Origin: Nocardia sp. NBC_00565
GTDB lineage: Bacteria > Actinomycetota > Actinomycetes > Mycobacteriales > Mycobacteriaceae
Assembly: GCF_036345915.1 (NCBI RefSeq)
Contig: NZ_CP107785.1
Span: 6,014,001-6,078,000 of the forward strand
Reading direction: 5' to 3'
Length of the DNA: 64,000 bases
Shown: in pieces, positions 61,614 to 64,000 of the stretch
Numbering within the stretch: position 1 is the stretch's first letter
Layout of the letters: every line of letters starts with the position of its first letter
Position numbers and translations under genes: made by a program
Notes under the pieces: generated by a model
Seen by the model: only the letters and a program-made list of their open reading frames with translations
Told to the model about the DNA's origin: nothing
Databases searched by the model: none

Positions 61614-62000
61614 ATGAGTGGCGACGCCAGCACGTCAGGTCGTCCCCGTTTCCGTCCCACCGAGCATCTGGCCAGCGAGGCGATCGCGGCCTATGTGGAC
61701 GGCGAACTGCGGATGAATGCCTATCTGCGTGCCGCCCAGCATCTTTCCGTCTGCCCGGAATGCGCGGCGGAGGTCGAGGCACAGCAGCAGGCGCGGATCG
61801 CACTGCGCCGGGCCGGTCAGGTGTCGATTCCGACCGATCTGCACGACAGCCTCACCCGTATCCCGCTGGCCGAACTGCCGGGCGGCGCGACGAGCGCGAC
61901 CTCGCGGCCGCCCACCGGAAGCCCCCGCAACGAGGCGGTTTTCGGTTTTCTGACCGATTCGTTCACCGCGACCCGGTGGACAACCTGGTGGCGCAAGTAG
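61614..62000 (+). CDS. rseA: Anti-sigma-E factor RseA (zinc-associated)
   Basis: ATG 61614, with GGAAGGG upstream, gives 128 residues; ATG 61581 is an alternative. HLASEAIAAYVDGELRMNAY and HLSVCPECAAEV form the zinc-associated anti-sigma domain with H-x3-C-x2-C. The C-terminal part is unstructured and lacks a membrane helix, as in the mycobacterial protein. It should hold SigE inactive until redox or envelope stress. Confidence 0.93.
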   Translation: MSGDASTSGRPRFRPTEHLASEAIAAYVDGELRMNAYLRAAQHLSVCPECAAEVEAQQQARIALRRAGQVSIPTDLHDSLTRIPLAELPGGATSATSRPPTGSPRNEAVFGFLTDSFTATRWTTWWRK

Positions 62001-62010
62001 AGTTTGCCGA

Positions 62011-63603
62011 GTGACCACCGAATCGACGAATTCCGGGCCGTCGGAATCGCGGCCCTCCGCAGGCGATACCACCGATTCGGCGGCCAGCAGGGGGACGCTG
62101 GGTTCACCCACCCCGCCGGCTGCCAGCCCACTGAGGCCGTCGGACGCACCCGTACTCGGACCGCGACCGGTCTATCGGCCCCATGTCGACAGTCACACCA
62201 CCCATGCCTTCCGCCGCCCCTCCGGACAGGCCGGCTCGTTCTCCGAACAACCGAAGTCCGCGACCGGTGCCGGCGCCCCGCAGGTCGGCCCGGAACTGCA
62301 CAACAGCCCCCCCGACGCCGTCCTGGCCGAGGCCTTCGGACGCCCGGCGGGCTCCACCGATCTCCTGCAGCGTGATCCCGACGCCACCGACCAACCCGCA
62401 CCGGTCGCCGGTCCGGCCGATCCGTGGCGCGATCCCGACGCCGCCGCGCGCCTCGGCGCACCCGCTGTGCCGACGCCCCGGCCCGCGCCGCTGCCGCAGG
62501 CACAAAAGCTCTCGGCCAGGGAGGTGCTGTTCGGCTCCCGGGTCGCGCCCAAGGCCCTGGCCCTGCTCGCCGTCGTCGCACTGGCCGTTGGCGTGCTCGG
62601 CGGTCTGGTCGGCCGGTTGACCGCGGAGGCGACCTCGCCGCTGACCTCGCGCAAGGTCGCGCTGGAGCAGAGCGGCGATATCGAGCGCCCGCACGGTCTG
62701 ATCGCCAAGGTCGCCAATGCGGTGCTGCCCGCGGTGGTGTCGATCCGGGTCACGGTCGGCGATAACGGCGCGACCGGTTCCGGTGTCGTAATAGACGGCG
62801 CGGGCTACATCGCGACCAACAACCACGTGATTTCGATGGCGGCACAGGACAAGTCGAACCGGGCCGCCATCCAGGTGACCTTCTCCGACGGCAGCCGGGT
62901 GCCCGCGAATATCGTCGGGCGCGATCCGAAGACCGATCTGGCGGTGCTGAAGGTCGATGTGAAGAATCTCACTGTCGCGAATCTGGGCAAGTCCAAGGAC
63001 GTCCAGGTGGGTGACGACGTGCTGGCGATCGGTTCGCCGCTCGGCCTGAGCAAGACCGTCACCTCCGGCATCGTCAGCGCGCTGCACCGTCCGGTGGCGC
63101 TGTCCGGCGAGGGCAGCGATACCAAGGCCGTCATCGACGCGGTGCAGACCGACGCCTCGATCAACCCGGGTAACTCCGGTGGTGCGCTGGTCGACATGGA
63201 GGGCCGGGTCGTCGGCATCAATACCGCGATCCGCAGTGAGACCGGCGGTTCGGTCGGGCTCGGCTTCGCGATTCCGGTCGATATGGTGACCTCGATCGCG
63301 CAGACCCTGATCCGCGACGGTCAGGTGCACCACCCCAAGATCGGTCTGAGCGCCCGCACCAAGCAGGTAGCCAACGATGTGATGAGTGGCGCCGCGGTGG
63401 CCGACGTGGAACCCGGCGGTCCGGCGGCCAAGGCCGGGATCGTCGAGAACGACGTCATCGTGAAGATCGGCGATCGCGAGGTGACCGGTCCGGATGAGCT
63501 GGTGGTGGCCGTGCAGCAGCGCAAGATCGGCGAGACGGTGAACGTGCAGTTGATCCGCGATGGCAGGCAGGTCGACGTGCCGGTCACGCTGGAATCGGAC
63601 TGA
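62011..63603 (+). CDS. htrA: HtrA/DegP-like membrane serine protease with PDZ domain
   Basis: The 530-residue protein has a Pro-rich cytoplasmic N-terminus of about 180 residues and one membrane helix (ALALLAVVALAVGVLGGLVG). A trypsin-like protease domain follows with His in NNHVIS (about 271), Asp in KTDLAVLKV (about 309) and Ser in NPGNSGGAL (about 390). A C-terminal PDZ domain carries DVEPGGPAAKAGIVENDVIV. It degrades or refolds proteins outside the membrane. It starts 11 bases after rseA, in the order sigE-rseA-htrA-tatB known from mycobacteria. Confidence 0.96.
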   Translation: MTTESTNSGPSESRPSAGDTTDSAASRGTLGSPTPPAASPLRPSDAPVLGPRPVYRPHVDSHTTHAFRRPSGQAGSFSEQPKSATGAGAPQVGPELHNSPPDAVLAEAFGRPAGSTDLLQRDPDATDQPAPVAGPADPWRDPDAAARLGAPAVPTPRPAPLPQAQKLSAREVLFGSRVAPKALALLAVVALAVGVLGGLVGRLTAEATSPLTSRKVALEQSGDIERPHGLIAKVANAVLPAVVSIRVTVGDNGATGSGVVIDGAGYIATNNHVISMAAQDKSNRAAIQVTFSDGSRVPANIVGRDPKTDLAVLKVDVKNLTVANLGKSKDVQVGDDVLAIGSPLGLSKTVTSGIVSALHRPVALSGEGSDTKAVIDAVQTDASINPGNSGGALVDMEGRVVGINTAIRSETGGSVGLGFAIPVDMVTSIAQTLIRDGQVHHPKIGLSARTKQVANDVMSGAAVADVEPGGPAAKAGIVENDVIVKIGDREVTGPDELVVAVQQRKIGETVNVQLIRDGRQVDVPVTLESD

Positions 63604-63658
63604 TCGCGCGGTGCGATCCGGCGCGGCTCGAGCAGTTCTGCCCAGGTAGCCTGGTCTC

Positions 63659-64000
63659 GTGTTCAGCAACATCAGCTGGGGCGAGATGGTCATCCTCCTC
63701 GTCGCCGCCCTCGTGATCCTCGGCCCGGAGCGACTGCCCGGCGCGGTGCGCTGGACCACGCAGAGCCTGCGCAAGGTTCGCGACTACGCCAGCGGTGCGA
63801 CCCAGCAGTTGCAGCAGGAACTCGGCCCCGAATTCGAGGATCTGCGTAAGCCGCTCGCCGACCTGAACGAGCTGCGCCAGATGTCGCCGCGCCAGATGGT
63901 CACCAAACATCTTCTGAATGGCGACGATTCGGTTTTCCGCGATTTCGAGAAGGCGATCCCGGACAAGCAGGACTTCCTCGGCACCAACAGCGGCATGCCG
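63659..64000 (+). CDS. tatB: Twin-arginine translocase subunit TatB (partial, cut by window end)
   Basis: GTG 63659 opens a frame that runs past the window end, with 114 codons visible. The N-terminal helix [20 protein letters not shown] followed by RLPGAVRW is the TatA/B signature with the invariant Glu. It is followed by an amphipathic helix and a long charged region, which together with its place after htrA points to TatB. It forms the Tat receptor with TatC, relevant to PhoD and the molybdoenzyme in this window. Confidence 0.93.
   Translation, partial: MFSNISWGEMVILLVAALVILGPERLPGAVRWTTQSLRKVRDYASGATQQLQQELGPEFEDLRKPLADLNELRQMSPRQMVTKHLLNGDDSVFRDFEKAIPDKQDFLGTNSGMP

Noticed and set aside
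1..64000. CRISPR arrays, tRNA/rRNA genes, insertion sequences, prophage
   Set aside because: I looked for direct-repeat arrays, cloverleaf or rRNA sequence, transposase motifs and phage genes, and saw none. Structure-based tRNA or Rfam searches could not be run.

Overview
The window is high-GC DNA from a mycolic-acid-type actinomycete, most likely Nocardia or a close relative (inference). Supporting signs are frequent GTG/TTG starts, 4-bp stop/start overlaps, the fused 2-oxoglutarate decarboxylase Kgd, and gene neighbourhoods I recall from Mycobacterium tuberculosis: sigE-rseA-htrA-tatB, glgA/glgC, tagA with the 55-residue DUF3117 gene, mrp, and MgtE_N with DUF1003. I see no rRNA, tRNA, CRISPR array, transposase or phage gene.

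Layout. 1-5.6 kb: an amino acid aldolase-like PLP enzyme, a diverged TetR-like protein, a PtpB-like phosphatase, an adenylate-forming enzyme without its C-terminal domain, and a crotonase. 5.6-13.1 kb: a glutathionyl-hydroquinone-reductase-like protein, a three-gene EcsC/ABC operon, and a giant four-domain ABC exporter. 13.2-17.0 kb: kgd. 17.1-20.2 kb: a disrupted WXG100-like gene, a TetR gene with two matching operators next to a small membrane protein, and PhoD. 20.4-23.6 kb: a lower-GC accessory island with an AurF-like diiron N-oxygenase, an FprB-like ferredoxin/ferredoxin reductase and a TerD protein. 23.6-29.6 kb: a TetR regulator divergent from a MymA-like operon (Baeyer-Villiger monooxygenase, SDR, LipR-like esterase), then a FadD15-like acyl-CoA synthetase. 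29.8-34.0 kb: a membrane molybdopterin oxidoreductase with an internal twin-arginine motif, and an MFS exporter with its PadR regulator. 34.2-38.9 kb: an osmoprotectant (OpuC/ProU-type) ABC system with two binding proteins. 38.9-42.0 kb: MarR, a mycothiol-dependent isomerase-like protein, an Hrp1-like CBS protein and malic enzyme. 42.4-49.5 kb: a flavoprotein/membrane/PHP operon, CorA, a SUFU-domain protein, a GSP17M protein, a soluble MgtE_N/CBS protein and a DUF1003 membrane protein. 49.6-58.6 kb: two tandem lytic transglycosylases, Mrp, a DivIVA-domain protein, TagA, DUF3117, an RlmA-like methyltransferase, GlgA and GlgC. 58.6-64 kb: a kinase-like C-lobe protein coupled to small Cys-motif membrane proteins, an O-methyltransferase and the envelope-stress operon sigE-rseA-htrA-tatB, with tatB cut by the window end.

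Most of the window is core metabolism and cell-envelope homeostasis. The least ordinary parts are the AurF/FprB/TerD island, the small-protein and kinase-C-lobe cluster near 59 kb, and several well-formed operators between divergent regulator/target pairs.
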